Below, piece by piece: positions 17,943 to 27,774 of a stretch of 64,000 bases of DNA. Both the position numbers and the translations under genes were made by a program. Below the pieces are notes generated by a model, which worked only from the letters and a program-made list of their open reading frames with translations, ran no database searches and was not told the origin of the DNA. The stretch's first letter is position 1. Every line of letters starts with the position of its first letter. The stretch covers positions 124,001 to 188,000 of the forward strand of contig NZ_BPQT01000004.1 in NCBI RefSeq assembly GCF_022179405.1, given 5' to 3'. This DNA is from Methylobacterium marchantiae. GTDB taxonomy: Bacteria; Pseudomonadota; Alphaproteobacteria; Rhizobiales; Beijerinckiaceae.

Positions 17943-18836
17943 TCAGGCCCCATCCGATATCTTGAACCGCCGGCACAGATCGTCGAGCTCTTCGGCCGTC
18001 TCGTAACGGATGCGAATTTCCCCGCCCGTCTGGCCCTTGGCCTTGAGGGAGACGGAGACGCCGAGGGCTCGCGCCATGGCCTGTTCCAGGCTGCGGACCC
18101 GGCCGTCTCGCTCGGGCTTCCGAGGACGGCCGGGGCGCGGTGCATCCCCCTCTGGCACCTCGGCCGAGGCGAGCGCCTCTACCTCACGGACGGACAGGCC
18201 CTCGGCCACGATGCGGCGGGCCACGGCTTCGGGATCCCTCACGGCGAGCAGCGCGCGAGCATGACCGGCCGTGATCTCTCCGGCGACCACGCGGTCTTGG
18301 ATCGGGCTGGAAAGCTGCAGCAGGCGCAGGGTATTGGCGAGATGGCTGCGGCTCTTGCCGATGATCTCGGCGAGCTCTGTCTGGCTGTAGCGGAACTCGC
18401 TCATCAGCCGCTCGTAGCCGGCGGCTTCCTCGATAGCGTTGAGATCGCTGCGCTGGACGTTCTCGAGGATGGCGTATTCGAGGGAGGTCCGATCGTCGAT
18501 CTCCACCACGACGATGGGGGCTTCATGCAAACCCGCCCGCTGAGCGGCGCGCCAACGGCGCTCACCCGCAACGATCTCGTAGGTGTCGGGAACGCCCGCC
18601 AGCGCCCGCACGACGATGGGCTGAATGATGCCGCGCAACTTGATCGAGGCGGCGAGTTCGTCGAGCTCGGTCTCGTGGAAACGGCGGCGTGGATTGCGTG
18701 GGTTGGGACGCAGAAACTCGACGGCGACCTTGCGCTGTGCCTGCGGCTTGCCCGCATCGCCGTTATCGTCTCCCACATCCCCGATCAGGGCCGCGAGCCC
18801 GCGCCCGAGCCGGGGCCGCGCCACTTCATCCGCCAT
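17943..18836 (-). CDS. parB: chromosome-partitioning protein ParB
   Basis: 297 aa centromere-binding CTPase clamp. It opens with RPRLGRGLAALIGD, has the CTP-binding GERRWRAA motif and ENVQRSDLNAIEEA (boxes I/II), then the helix-turn-helix (YSQTELAEIIGKSRSHLANTL) that reads parS, and a C-terminal dimerisation domain. ATG at 18836 is preferred: AGGTGG lies just upstream and the protein then begins at the conserved segment; an ATG 11 codons earlier has no SD. Last gene of the leftward run. parS-like sites lie nearby in rsmG and leuS. Confidence 0.95.
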   Translation of the reverse strand: MADEVARPRLGRGLAALIGDVGDDNGDAGKPQAQRKVAVEFLRPNPRNPRRRFHETELDELAASIKLRGIIQPIVVRALAGVPDTYEIVAGERRWRAAQRAGLHEAPIVVVEIDDRTSLEYAILENVQRSDLNAIEEAAGYERLMSEFRYSQTELAEIIGKSRSHLANTLRLLQLSSPIQDRVVAGEITAGHARALLAVRDPEAVARRIVAEGLSVREVEALASAEVPEGDAPRPGRPRKPERDGRVRSLEQAMARALGVSVSLKAKGQTGGEIRIRYETAEELDDLCRRFKISDGA

Positions 18837-18888
18837 CGCCACCTGCTTCAACTCCGAAACGCTACGCATCTACGAGAAAACCAAAGGA

Positions 18889-19730
<842 letters not shown>

Positions 19731-19734
<4 letters not shown>

Positions 19735-20372
19735 GAATCCACGCGGGAGAGGGTCGTGACGCGGACGATCCGCGCTTCCGACTCGGTACGGCTCGGCAAC
19801 AGATCGTAAACGAATCTCCACCGTTGCGCTGCATCGGTCAATTCCGCCTGTGCATCACGGCCCTTGGGAAACAGGCCGATGGTGCCGGTTGTCAACAGCG
19901 GTTCGGTCCAGGCGAGCAACTGGTCGAGGGGTGCGAGTGCGCGGGCGCAGACCACCGCGACGCCGACATGGTCCCCGATCGCATCCTCGATCCGCCGGTT
20001 GCAGATACGCGCGGGGGCCTTGGTCAAGCGCGCGGCCTCGGTGAGGAAGGCGCATTTGCGGCTATTGCTCTCGATCAGGTCGACCTGAAACCCCGGCCTG
20101 TCGCGGCCGGCAATGGCGAGGATGAGACCGGGAATGCCGGCTCCCGAACCGAGATCGAGCCAAGTGGTCGCGTCGGGTGCGATGTCGAGGAGTTGCAGAG
20201 CATCGGCGATATGGCGCGTCCATACCTCGGCGAGGGTGGCAGGACCGACAAGGTTTTTGACGCTCTGCCAGCGTCTCAACTGCTCGACATAGAGCTCCAG
20301 CGCCTCGGCCGTTTCACGTGAAACATTCGCCTGCGCCAGGACTCGCGCGCGATCGTCCTGCCTAGCAGCCAT
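19731..20372 (-). CDS. rsmG: 16S rRNA (guanine527-N7)-methyltransferase RsmG
   Basis: 213 aa SAM-dependent methyltransferase (GidB). SAM motif [17 protein letters not shown], then SNSRKCAFL and the [12 protein letters not shown] segment. The ATG at 20372 overlaps the end of mnmG, and the 3' end overlaps parA. A near-perfect parS lies inside the 5' part of the gene, so the coding sequence also serves as a centromere site. Confidence 0.95.
20310..20325. promoter_or_regulatory. parS centromere site
   Basis: CGTTTCACGTGAAACA matches the bacterial parS consensus TGTTTCACGTGAAACA at 15 of 16 positions. It lies inside rsmG, under 600 nt upstream of parA, the usual neighbourhood of parS. ParB is expected to nucleate here and spread. 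Confidence 0.9.
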
Positions 20373-22281
20373 GATGGGCAGCCGGGGTGGAGCGATCGGC
20401 ACGGCGCGCATGTGCGGCCAGCAAGGTCAGAGCCGCCGGCGTGACGCCTTCGATGCGGGCCGCCTGCCCCAGCGTGCCCGGCCGCACCGCTTCGAGCTTG
20501 ACCTGCATCTCGTTCGACAGCCCGGGAATGGCGGCGTAGTCGAGCCTGATCGGCAAGGCCACGGCCTCGTCGCGCCGGAAGGCGGCGATGTCGGCGCTCT
20601 GCCGATCGAGATAGACGGCGTAGGTCGCGTCTGTTCGCAGGCGGTCGGCGATACGGGGAGACACGCTCCTAAGTTCGGGCCAGACATCGGCGAGCCGATC
20701 CCAGCCGATCTCCGGATAAGACAGGAGCTGGAAGGCGCTGCGACGGATGCCGTCCTGATTGAGAGCGATGCCCTGCCGAGCCGCCGCGGCCGGCGTCAGG
20801 CTGAGTGTATCCAGCTGCGCTCGCGCCGCTTCGAGTTCGCCCTGCGATCGGGCAAAATGCTCGGCCCGTTCCGAGCCGACGCAACCGAGCGCAGCTCCGC
20901 GCGGGGTGAGGCGCTCGTCGGCATTGTCGACGCGAAGCGACAGCCGGTACTCGGAGCGCGAGGTGAACATGCGGTAGGGCTCGCTGACCCCGTGCGTGAC
21001 GAGATCGTCGATCATCACGCCAAGATAGGATTCGGCCCTGTCGAAGCTCGACAAGGGAGAGCCACCGGCCAGACGCGCCGCGTTGATGCCGGCCACCATC
21101 CCCTGCCCCGCCGCTTCCTCATAGCCGGTCGTGCCGTTGATCTGCCCGGCGAGGAACAGGCCGGGCAGGCGCTTGGCCTGAAGCGTGGTGTCGAGCTCGC
21201 GCGGGTCGACATAATCGTACTCGATGGCATAGCCCGGCCGCACGATGGCCGCGTGTTCGAGACCTGGGATAAGGGCGATCAGCTCGCGCTGAACACTTTC
21301 GGGAAGCGCCGTGGAGATGCCGTTGGGGTAGACAGTCGGGTCGTCGAGGCCTTCGGGCTCCAGGAAGATCTGGTGCCCCTCGCGATCGCCGAAGCGCACC
21401 ACCTTGTCCTCGATCGACGGACAGTATCGCGGGCCACGGCTGCTGATCCCGCCGGAATACATCGGTGAGCGGTGAAGGTTGGCGCGGATCAGATCGTGTA
21501 CGGCCTGTGTCGTGCGGGTGATGCCGCACTGGATCTGCTTTGTGGTGATCCGATCGGTCAGCGTGGAGAACGGCACGGGATCGTCGTCCGCCGATTGCAT
21601 GTCGAGACCGGACCAGTCGATGGTGCGGCCGTCCAGGCGCGCGGGCGTACCGGTCTTGAGGCGTCCCAGCGTGAAGCCGAGGCGGTCCAGGGTCTGGGCG
21701 AGGCCTATGGACGGCCCCTCGCCGATGCGCCCGGCCGGAACCTGCACCTCACCCATATGGATGAGCCCGCGCAGGAACGTGCCGGTGGTCAGCACGACGG
21801 CCGCGCAGGGTATGGTCCGGCCGTCCGCCAGGACCACGCCGGCGATGCAGGGCTTCTCCGCCTCGACTCCCTGGACCTGTGGCCCGTATACTTGGATATC
21901 CGCGACTTCGCCTTCGACGACGACGAGATTGGCGGTCCCGGCCACGGCCGCCTGCATCGCGCACGCATAGAGCTTGCGGTCGGCCTGGGTGCGAGGGCCG
22001 CGCACCGCGGGGCCCTTGCGCCGGTTGAGCAGGCGGAACTGGATTCCAGCTGCGTCAGCCGCACGGCCCATCAGCCCGTCGAGCGCGTCGACCTCACGAA
22101 CGAGATGGCCCTTGCCGAGCCCGCCGATGGCTGGGTTGCACGACATCGCCCCGATCGTGGCGGCGGAATGTGTGACGAGGGCGGTGCGGGCGCCGATGCG
22201 CGCGGATGCGGCGGCGGCTTCCACGCCGGCGTGACCGCCGCCGACCACGACCACGTCGAAAGATGGACTCGTCTGGGACAT
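20362..22281 (-). CDS. mnmG: tRNA uridine-5-carboxymethylaminomethyl modification enzyme MnmG
   Basis: 639 aa FAD protein (GidA) that acts with MnmE on U34 of tRNAs. FAD-binding [20 protein letters not shown] near the N-terminus, [31 protein letters not shown], and the family signature [11 protein letters not shown]; the C-terminal helical domain that contacts MnmE is complete. It precedes rsmG with an overlap of start and stop and follows holA by about 110 nt. Confidence 0.97.
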   Translation of the reverse strand: MSQTSPSFDVVVVGGGHAGVEAAAASARIGARTALVTHSAATIGAMSCNPAIGGLGKGHLVREVDALDGLMGRAADAAGIQFRLLNRRKGPAVRGPRTQADRKLYACAMQAAVAGTANLVVVEGEVADIQVYGPQVQGVEAEKPCIAGVVLADGRTIPCAAVVLTTGTFLRGLIHMGEVQVPAGRIGEGPSIGLAQTLDRLGFTLGRLKTGTPARLDGRTIDWSGLDMQSADDDPVPFSTLTDRITTKQIQCGITRTTQAVHDLIRANLHRSPMYSGGISSRGPRYCPSIEDKVVRFGDREGHQIFLEPEGLDDPTVYPNGISTALPESVQRELIALIPGLEHAAIVRPGYAIEYDYVDPRELDTTLQAKRLPGLFLAGQINGTTGYEEAAGQGMVAGINAARLAGGSPLSSFDRAESYLGVMIDDLVTHGVSEPYRMFTSRSEYRLSLRVDNADERLTPRGAALGCVGSERAEHFARSQGELEAARAQLDTLSLTPAAAARQGIALNQDGIRRSAFQLLSYPEIGWDRLADVWPELRSVSPRIADRLRTDATYAVYLDRQSADIAAFRRDEAVALPIRLDYAAIPGLSNEMQVKLEAVRPGTLGQAARIEGVTPAALTLLAAHARRADRSTPAAHHGC

Positions 22282-22389
22282 GGGGTGATTAGGCGCGCTG
22301 CGAGCGAGTCGTCAACGACGGACAGGGTCGGGCCGAGCTTTCCCGATGCGTCTGGCAGGAAGCTGAGCCGACGCAACGTCGATCCAGCA

Positions 22390-23421
22390 TCATCCCCGTC
22401 GGCGAGCGGCCTCCGTGGCGATGCGCAGGAGCGTCGCCGAAGCATGGGCATGGGCCAGGTCGGGTTGCGAGCGGCGACAAGCCAGCACGGCCTCCTGAAG
22501 TAGCTGAACCGCATGGCGCAGGGCGACCGGAGACCATCGCCCGAGCTGCGCTTCGACGATGGTCTTGCGGCGAAAATGCAGGCCGCGCCAATTGCCGACC
22601 ATCATGCTCGGGCTCTGTCCCTCCCCTGCGACTCGCGTCGAGAGGAGCGTCAGGGCATGGCGCAGGGCTGAACCGAGCATCACAGAAGGGTCCATGCCTT
22701 CGTGCCGGAACCGGCGGTAATCCCGCTCGACCTCCTCGCTCCGACCGACGAAAGCGGCGTCGATCAATGTGTTGAGCACACTGCCGGCGACGTCGCTCAC
22801 CACGGCCTCGACGTCGTCGAGACCGACCTCGCTCTGACCCTGCGCATAGAGGGCGAGTTTCTCGATCTCCGACAGGCTCGCGCGCCGGTCGCCGCCGAGG
22901 CTCATCGCCAGGACGTCCCTCGCCTCACGAGCGATACGCAGCCCGCTGTCCTGAAGCGTGCGGTCGATGAGGTCGGCGAGGGTTCGTTCGTCATCGGCAT
23001 AGCAAGGCAATGCGAGGGCACGCGTCGACTTCTCGCACAACGTCCGTAACGGAGCGCTCTTGGCGAGGTCTCCCGCCTCGACGACGATGCGGGCACCGGC
23101 GATCTCGGCCTTGAGGGCCGCATCCACGGCCGGCGCGTAGTTCCGGCTTCCAGGCCTCACCCAGATGCTGCGCTGGCCGCCGAACAGGCCCACCGTACTG
23201 GCCTCGTCCACCAGCCGCCCGACATCGGAGGCCAGGACATCGCCTTCGATCTTCACCAGGGCAAAGGGGTCGGACGGGTCGGTGACGAAGCTCTCGGCCA
23301 GACGTTTTGCGCGCTCGAAGACCAGGCCGGTATCGGGCCCGTAGACGAGGATCACCGCGACCTGCGACGCAGGTCCGCGCCGCAGCAAAGCTTCGATATC
23401 GCCGGCCTTGACGGCGGTCAG
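22390..23421 (-). CDS. holA: DNA polymerase III delta subunit HolA
   Basis: Clamp-loader subunit that opens the beta clamp. AAA+-like N-terminal part (VILVYGPDTGLVFERAKRLAESF), no Walker A as expected for delta, then the helical collar. The first TTG in frame would start at LRRGPASQ, but family proteins begin with a segment like TAVKAGDIEALLRR. That segment is encoded in frame just upstream, opening with CTG at 23421. The CTG overlaps the lptE stop as CTGA. No ATG, GTG or TTG exists upstream in this frame. A CTG start giving 343 aa is therefore my preferred reading, with TTG at 23388 (332 aa) as the fallback. Confidence 0.9.
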   Translation of the reverse strand: MTAVKAGDIEALLRRGPASQVAVILVYGPDTGLVFERAKRLAESFVTDPSDPFALVKIEGDVLASDVGRLVDEASTVGLFGGQRSIWVRPGSRNYAPAVDAALKAEIAGARIVVEAGDLAKSAPLRTLCEKSTRALALPCYADDERTLADLIDRTLQDSGLRIAREARDVLAMSLGGDRRASLSEIEKLALYAQGQSEVGLDDVEAVVSDVAGSVLNTLIDAAFVGRSEEVERDYRRFRHEGMDPSVMLGSALRHALTLLSTRVAGEGQSPSMMVGNWRGLHFRRKTIVEAQLGRWSPVALRHAVQLLQEAVLACRRSQPDLAHAHASATLLRIATEAARRRG

Positions 23422-23969
23422 GGCTTGGTCACCAGCACGGAAGCGATCCGCGTCTTGATCTGGTCGGCCAATGTCTTGGCCAGACGGATCTCGGCGTCGC
23501 GGGCCGCGCGGAGAGAGGCGAAGCGCTGAATCGAACGATCGTAGGTCGTGGTGGCAACAGCCACGCCCTCGCTGATGATCTTCGTACCGTCCAGCGTCTC
23601 GAGGGAGAAGCGGATGGTACCGACCAGAGTGCCGGCTTCGGCGCGTCCCGTCTGCGAAGACACGATCGGGGTCTGCACCGCTTCGCTGCCCTGCATCTTC
23701 AGGCGGTACCGTTTCGGCGAGGGCTGGCCCGAACCGTCGAGATCGAAGATCAGCTCACTGCGCAAGTAATGGCCGAGCCGCTCCTGGCCGGACGCCGTCG
23801 AGACGTCGTCGACCTGCACCGAGGCGAGAAGGGCGGCCATGGGCTCGCCTGACGCGGTCGGGCCATAGAGCGGGCGAAAGCACGCCGACAGGTTGACGGC
23901 CATGAGCGAAACCAGCGCGACCTTCGCCGCACGAGACCGTACCGCCCGTCTCAACCCATGCATCATCAT
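23418..23969 (-). CDS. lptE: LPS-assembly lipoprotein LptE
   Basis: 183 aa outer-membrane lipoprotein that plugs LptD in lipopolysaccharide export. Signal peptide with lipobox LSAC (Cys at about residue 30), followed by the family-typical FRPLYGP. The C-terminal ADQIKTRIASVL helix is also typical. Three consecutive ATG codons (23969, 23966, 23963) make the exact start unclear. It is coupled to holA by a stop/start overlap and follows leuS by about 130 nt. Confidence 0.88.
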   Translation of the reverse strand: MMMHGLRRAVRSRAAKVALVSLMAVNLSACFRPLYGPTASGEPMAALLASVQVDDVSTASGQERLGHYLRSELIFDLDGSGQPSPKRYRLKMQGSEAVQTPIVSSQTGRAEAGTLVGTIRFSLETLDGTKIISEGVAVATTTYDRSIQRFASLRAARDAEIRLAKTLADQIKTRIASVLVTKP

Positions 23970-24098
23970 CGCAGCACCGCTCTCCGTCCGGTCTCGCTGT
24001 TTACGGCGATCCCGCCCCTCACGTCACTCGTATAAGCGTCAAGCTTTACGATTCCTCTGCGGCAGGACGATGGTCGTTCTCACAGACATCCCCGTTCC

Positions 24099-26699
24099 TC
24101 ACACCACGAGGTTCACGATCCGGCCAGGCACCACGATCACCTTGCGAGGCGAGCGGCCTTCCAGCGCCTTCCGGACTGCTTCATCGGCAAGGACGAGGGC
24201 TTCCACCGTGGCCGTATCGGCCGTGCGAGGCACGGTGACGTCGGCGCGCTTCTTGCCGTTGAGCTGGACAGGGAGGGTGATCTCGTCCTCCACGAGAAGA
24301 GCTCGGTCGACCGCCGGCCACGCGGCTTGAGCGACCAGTCCCTCGCGGCCGAGGGCCGACCAGCATTCCTCGGCGAGATGCGGCATCATCGGCGCCACGA
24401 GTTGCGTGAGGATGCCGGCCGCTTCCATTGCCGCGGAGCGCGAAACCGAGCCCGCACGCAGCGCTTCGTCGAGGGCATTCGACAGCGTGTAGATATGCGC
24501 CACGCAGCGGTTGAAGCGCAGACGCTCCACATCCTCCTCCACGGCAGCGAGGGCCTTGTGGGCCGCCTTGCGCAGGACGGCGTCAGTCGCTCCCTCGCCC
24601 GTGGAAACTCCCGCTGCGAGCGAGACCAGCCTCCAGACGCGCTGGACGAAGCGGGCCGCGCCCTGCACGCCATCCTCCGTCCAGATCACGTCACGCTCCG
24701 GCGGCGAATCCGACAGCATGAACCAGCGGGCCGTATCGGCGCCGTAACTGGCGATGATGTCGTCGGGATCGACCACGTTCTTCTTCGACTTCGACATCTT
24801 CTCGATCGAGCCGATCGAGATCGGCGCGTCTGTTTTCACGTGAAACGCCTGCCTCTCGCCACCCTCGGCAGTGATGCGGATATCGGCAGGCTGAACCCAA
24901 GCGCCAGCTTGGTCCTTGTAGGTCTCGTGGACGACCATGCCCTGCGTGAACAGGCCGGCGAAGGGCTCCGACACGCCCGACCAGCCCGTCGCCTGCATGG
25001 CGCGGGTGAAGAAGCGCGCGTAGAGCAAATGCAGGATCGCGTGCTCGATACCGCCGATATACTGGTCCACCGCCAGCCAATGATCCACGGCCGCGCGGTC
25101 AGTAGGAGCATCCGTCAGCCAGGGCGCGGTGAAGCGCGCGTAGTACCAAGACGAATCGACGAAGGTGTCCATCGTGTCGGTCTCGCGCCGCGCCGGAGCA
25201 CCGCATTGCGGGCAGGGTACGTTGCGCCAGGCGTGGTCACGTTCCAGCGGATTGCCGGGGGTGTCGAACGAGACCTCGTCGGGCAGCTTCACCGGCAGGT
25301 CAGAGACGGGCACCGGCACCGGGCCGCAGGCCTCGCAATGGATGATCGGAATGGGACAGCCCCAATAGCGCTGACGCGAGACACCCCAGTCGCGCAGGCG
25401 GAACTGGACTTTGCGCTGCGCCACGGGTTCGCCATCGAGAATTTCGCCCTCCAGCCGGTTGGCGACGGCGTGGAAGGCTTCGTCCGTCGTCATGTCGTCG
25501 AGGAAGCTCGAATTGATCATCCGCCCGTCGCCGTCATAGGCGGTGTCGGTGATGACGAAGCTCGCCGCATCCAGGTCCTCCGGGCAGACCACGGGAGTGT
25601 TGCCGAGGCCGTATTTATTGGAGAAGTCGAGATCGCGCTGGTCGTGAGCCGGGCAGCCGAACACGGCGCCGGTGCCGTATTCCATCAGCACGAAGTTCGC
25701 GACGTAGACCGGCAGCAGCCAGGACGGGTCGAGAGGGTGGCGCGCCCGCAGGCCCGTGTCGAAGCCGAGTTTCTCCGCCGTGTCGATGGCCGCTTGGGCA
25801 GTGCCCGTGCGGCGGCATTCCTCGATGAAGGTCTGCAGCTCGGGACGGGTGGCAGCGACCGAGGCCGCGATCGGATGATCGGCGGCGATGGCCAGGAATT
25901 TTGCGCCGAACAGCGTGTCGGGGCGGGTGGTGTAGACCTTGACCTCGGAGGCATCACCACTCGCGCCATCGAGAGCGAACCGGACTTCCAGCCCCTCCGA
26001 GCGGCCGATCCAGTTCTTCTGCATCACCCGGACCTTCTCGGGCCAGCGCTCCAACCCGTCGAGCGCGTCGTAGAGGTCCTGGGCGAAGTCGGTGATCTTG
26101 AAGAACCATTGCGTCAGCTCGCGCTGCTCCACCAGCGCGCCCGAGCGCCAGCCACGCCCGTCGATGACCTGCTCGTTGGCCAGCACCGTGTGGTCCACAG
26201 GGTCCCAGTTCACCTTGGCCGTGCGGCGGGTGACGAGGCCCTTGGCGAGGAAGTCGAGGAACATCCGTTGCTGGTGCTTATAATAATCGGGGTCGCAGGT
26301 GGCGATCTCCCGACTCCAGTCGAGGGACAGGCCCATGCTCTGCAACTGGCCACGCATGGTGGCGATGTTGGCGTAGGTCCATTCGCGCGGGTTGACCTTG
26401 CGCTCCATGGCGGCGTTCTCGGCCGGCAGGCCGAACGCGTCCCAGCCCATCGGGTGAAGCACGGCGAAGCCCTTGGCGCGCTTGTAGCGGGCCACCACGT
26501 CGCCCATGGCGTAGTTGCGGACATGGCCCATATGAATCCGCCCCGACGGATAGGGGAACATCTCCAGCACGTAGTATTTCGGTCGTTCGTCGTCGTTGCG
26601 CGTCGCGTAGATGCCCTGCGCGGCCCAGGCCTCCTGCCAGCGCGGCTCAGCATCCTTGGCGTTGTAGCGCTCCGGGGCGGGCGTGGGGGAGGAGGTCAT
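24099..26699 (-). CDS. leuS: leucyl-tRNA synthetase
   Basis: 866 aa class I aminoacyl-tRNA synthetase. HIGH-type motif in [19 protein letters not shown] (about residue 50), the CP1 editing domain with the [11 protein letters not shown] threonine-rich patch, the zinc-type [18 protein letters not shown] insertion and KMSKS (about 630). First gene of the leftward run that ends with parB. A parS-like palindrome is embedded in the coding region. Confidence 0.97.
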   Translation of the reverse strand: MTSSPTPAPERYNAKDAEPRWQEAWAAQGIYATRNDDERPKYYVLEMFPYPSGRIHMGHVRNYAMGDVVARYKRAKGFAVLHPMGWDAFGLPAENAAMERKVNPREWTYANIATMRGQLQSMGLSLDWSREIATCDPDYYKHQQRMFLDFLAKGLVTRRTAKVNWDPVDHTVLANEQVIDGRGWRSGALVEQRELTQWFFKITDFAQDLYDALDGLERWPEKVRVMQKNWIGRSEGLEVRFALDGASGDASEVKVYTTRPDTLFGAKFLAIAADHPIAASVAATRPELQTFIEECRRTGTAQAAIDTAEKLGFDTGLRARHPLDPSWLLPVYVANFVLMEYGTGAVFGCPAHDQRDLDFSNKYGLGNTPVVCPEDLDAASFVITDTAYDGDGRMINSSFLDDMTTDEAFHAVANRLEGEILDGEPVAQRKVQFRLRDWGVSRQRYWGCPIPIIHCEACGPVPVPVSDLPVKLPDEVSFDTPGNPLERDHAWRNVPCPQCGAPARRETDTMDTFVDSSWYYARFTAPWLTDAPTDRAAVDHWLAVDQYIGGIEHAILHLLYARFFTRAMQATGWSGVSEPFAGLFTQGMVVHETYKDQAGAWVQPADIRITAEGGERQAFHVKTDAPISIGSIEKMSKSKKNVVDPDDIIASYGADTARWFMLSDSPPERDVIWTEDGVQGAARFVQRVWRLVSLAAGVSTGEGATDAVLRKAAHKALAAVEEDVERLRFNRCVAHIYTLSNALDEALRAGSVSRSAAMEAAGILTQLVAPMMPHLAEECWSALGREGLVAQAAWPAVDRALLVEDEITLPVQLNGKKRADVTVPRTADTATVEALVLADEAVRKALEGRSPRKVIVVPGRIVNLVV
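24832..24847. promoter_or_regulatory. secondary parS-like site in leuS
   Basis: GTTTTCACGTGAAACG matches the 16-bp parS consensus at 13 positions, including the whole TTTCACGTGAAAC centre. It lies 4.5 kb from the rsmG site. Secondary parS sites near the first are normal in alphaproteobacteria; ParB binding here is inferred. Confidence 0.65.
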
Positions 26700-26894
26700 G
26701 GTATGGACTCTGGGATGCGGGCCAGGACGAGCTGGCGAAGCGCCTCACGCGGCGCCGGATCGATTGGATGCCGGACTAGCACGGCACGTTTGCCGGTCAA
26801 CTGAGCCCTTCCTGCGGAGCCCTGCGCTTGCGGCCTGCGTTGCGGGTGATAGGTCAGGCGCAAACCGCCACCCCTCCTTCGCCGACGAGACACC

Positions 26895-27614
26895 ATGCCC
26901 GACACCACCCCGCCGAGATACGCCCATCCGGATGCTGCCGACGTCGTCGCCGGATTGAAGGCCGTGCGTGAGACGATCGTCCAGGCCGCGCATGATTTCG
27001 AGCGGGACCCGGCGACGATCTCGCTGGTGGCCGTCTCGAAGCTCATCGCTGCGGACGGGATCGTGCCCGCATTGGAGGCTGGGCATCGGGTTTTCGGCGA
27101 GAATTACGTTCAGGAATCGAAGGCGAAATGGCCGGCGCTCCGCGAGCGCTTTCCGGATGTGGAGCTTCATCTCGTCGGACCGCTCCAGTCCAACAAGGCC
27201 CGCGAGGCAGTGGAATTGTTCGACGTGATCCACGCCCTCGACCGGCTATCGCTGGCCGCGGCCCTGGCCAAGGAGATCGAGCGGACGGGCCGGACGCCGA
27301 AGCTGCTCGTCCAGGTCAATACCGGCGACGAGCCGCAGAAGGCCGGGGTTTCGCCCTCTCAGGTGGACGTTCTGCTCAGCGAATGCCGCGAGACCCACGG
27401 GCTCGCGATCAACGGGCTGATGTGCATCCCGCCGGCCGAGGCCCCGCCTTCGGCCCATTTCGCCCTGCTCGCCCGCATCGCCGAGCGCCACAACCTGCCC
27501 ATCCTCTCCATGGGCATGAGCGCCGACTACCCGGCCGCGATCCAGATGGGCGCCACCCATATCCGCGTCGGCACCGCGATCTTCGGAGAGCGCCCCCGCG
27601 CCGCGGGAGCCTGA
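26895..27614 (+). CDS. YggS/PLPBP family pyridoxal-phosphate homeostasis protein
   Basis: 239 aa TIM-barrel PLP-binding protein. The PLP lysine is in LVAVSKLI; other family marks are FGENYVQESKAKW, HLVGPLQSNKA, LVQVNTGDEPQKAG, LSMGMSADYPAAIQMGATHIRVGTAIFG. It buffers free PLP and has no catalytic reaction assigned. It diverges from leuS and converges on the PEPC-like gene, with a palindromic repeat between them. Confidence 0.95.
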   Translation: MPDTTPPRYAHPDAADVVAGLKAVRETIVQAAHDFERDPATISLVAVSKLIAADGIVPALEAGHRVFGENYVQESKAKWPALRERFPDVELHLVGPLQSNKAREAVELFDVIHALDRLSLAAALAKEIERTGRTPKLLVQVNTGDEPQKAGVSPSQVDVLLSECRETHGLAINGLMCIPPAEAPPSAHFALLARIAERHNLPILSMGMSADYPAAIQMGATHIRVGTAIFGERPRAAGA

Positions 27615-27635
27615 GATCGGGCGCTTCGCGACGTT

Positions 27636-27763
27636 CCGCCCCTTCTCCGGCTCACCCTGTGCTGTCGCTCCGGGCGGCCAGGGAAGGGGCGGTGGTCAAG
27701 TGAGGAATCGTCTGCCTCATCACCTTTCCCGGGGCCGCGCAGCGGAACCCGGGATTCACGGCG
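27636..27763. repeat. palindromic repeat element, diverged copy C
   Basis: Between two convergent genes. One arm has CTCCGGCTCACC...GGGCGGCCAGGGAAGGGG, the counterpart of the right arm (reverse complement) of copies A and B; the other has CCTTTCCCGGGGCCGCGCAG and CCCGGGATTCACG. Identity is lower than between A and B, but the order of the blocks is the same. It ends about 12 nt from the stop of the PEPC-like gene. Confidence 0.6.
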
Positions 27764-27774
27764 TTCCTTCCGCC

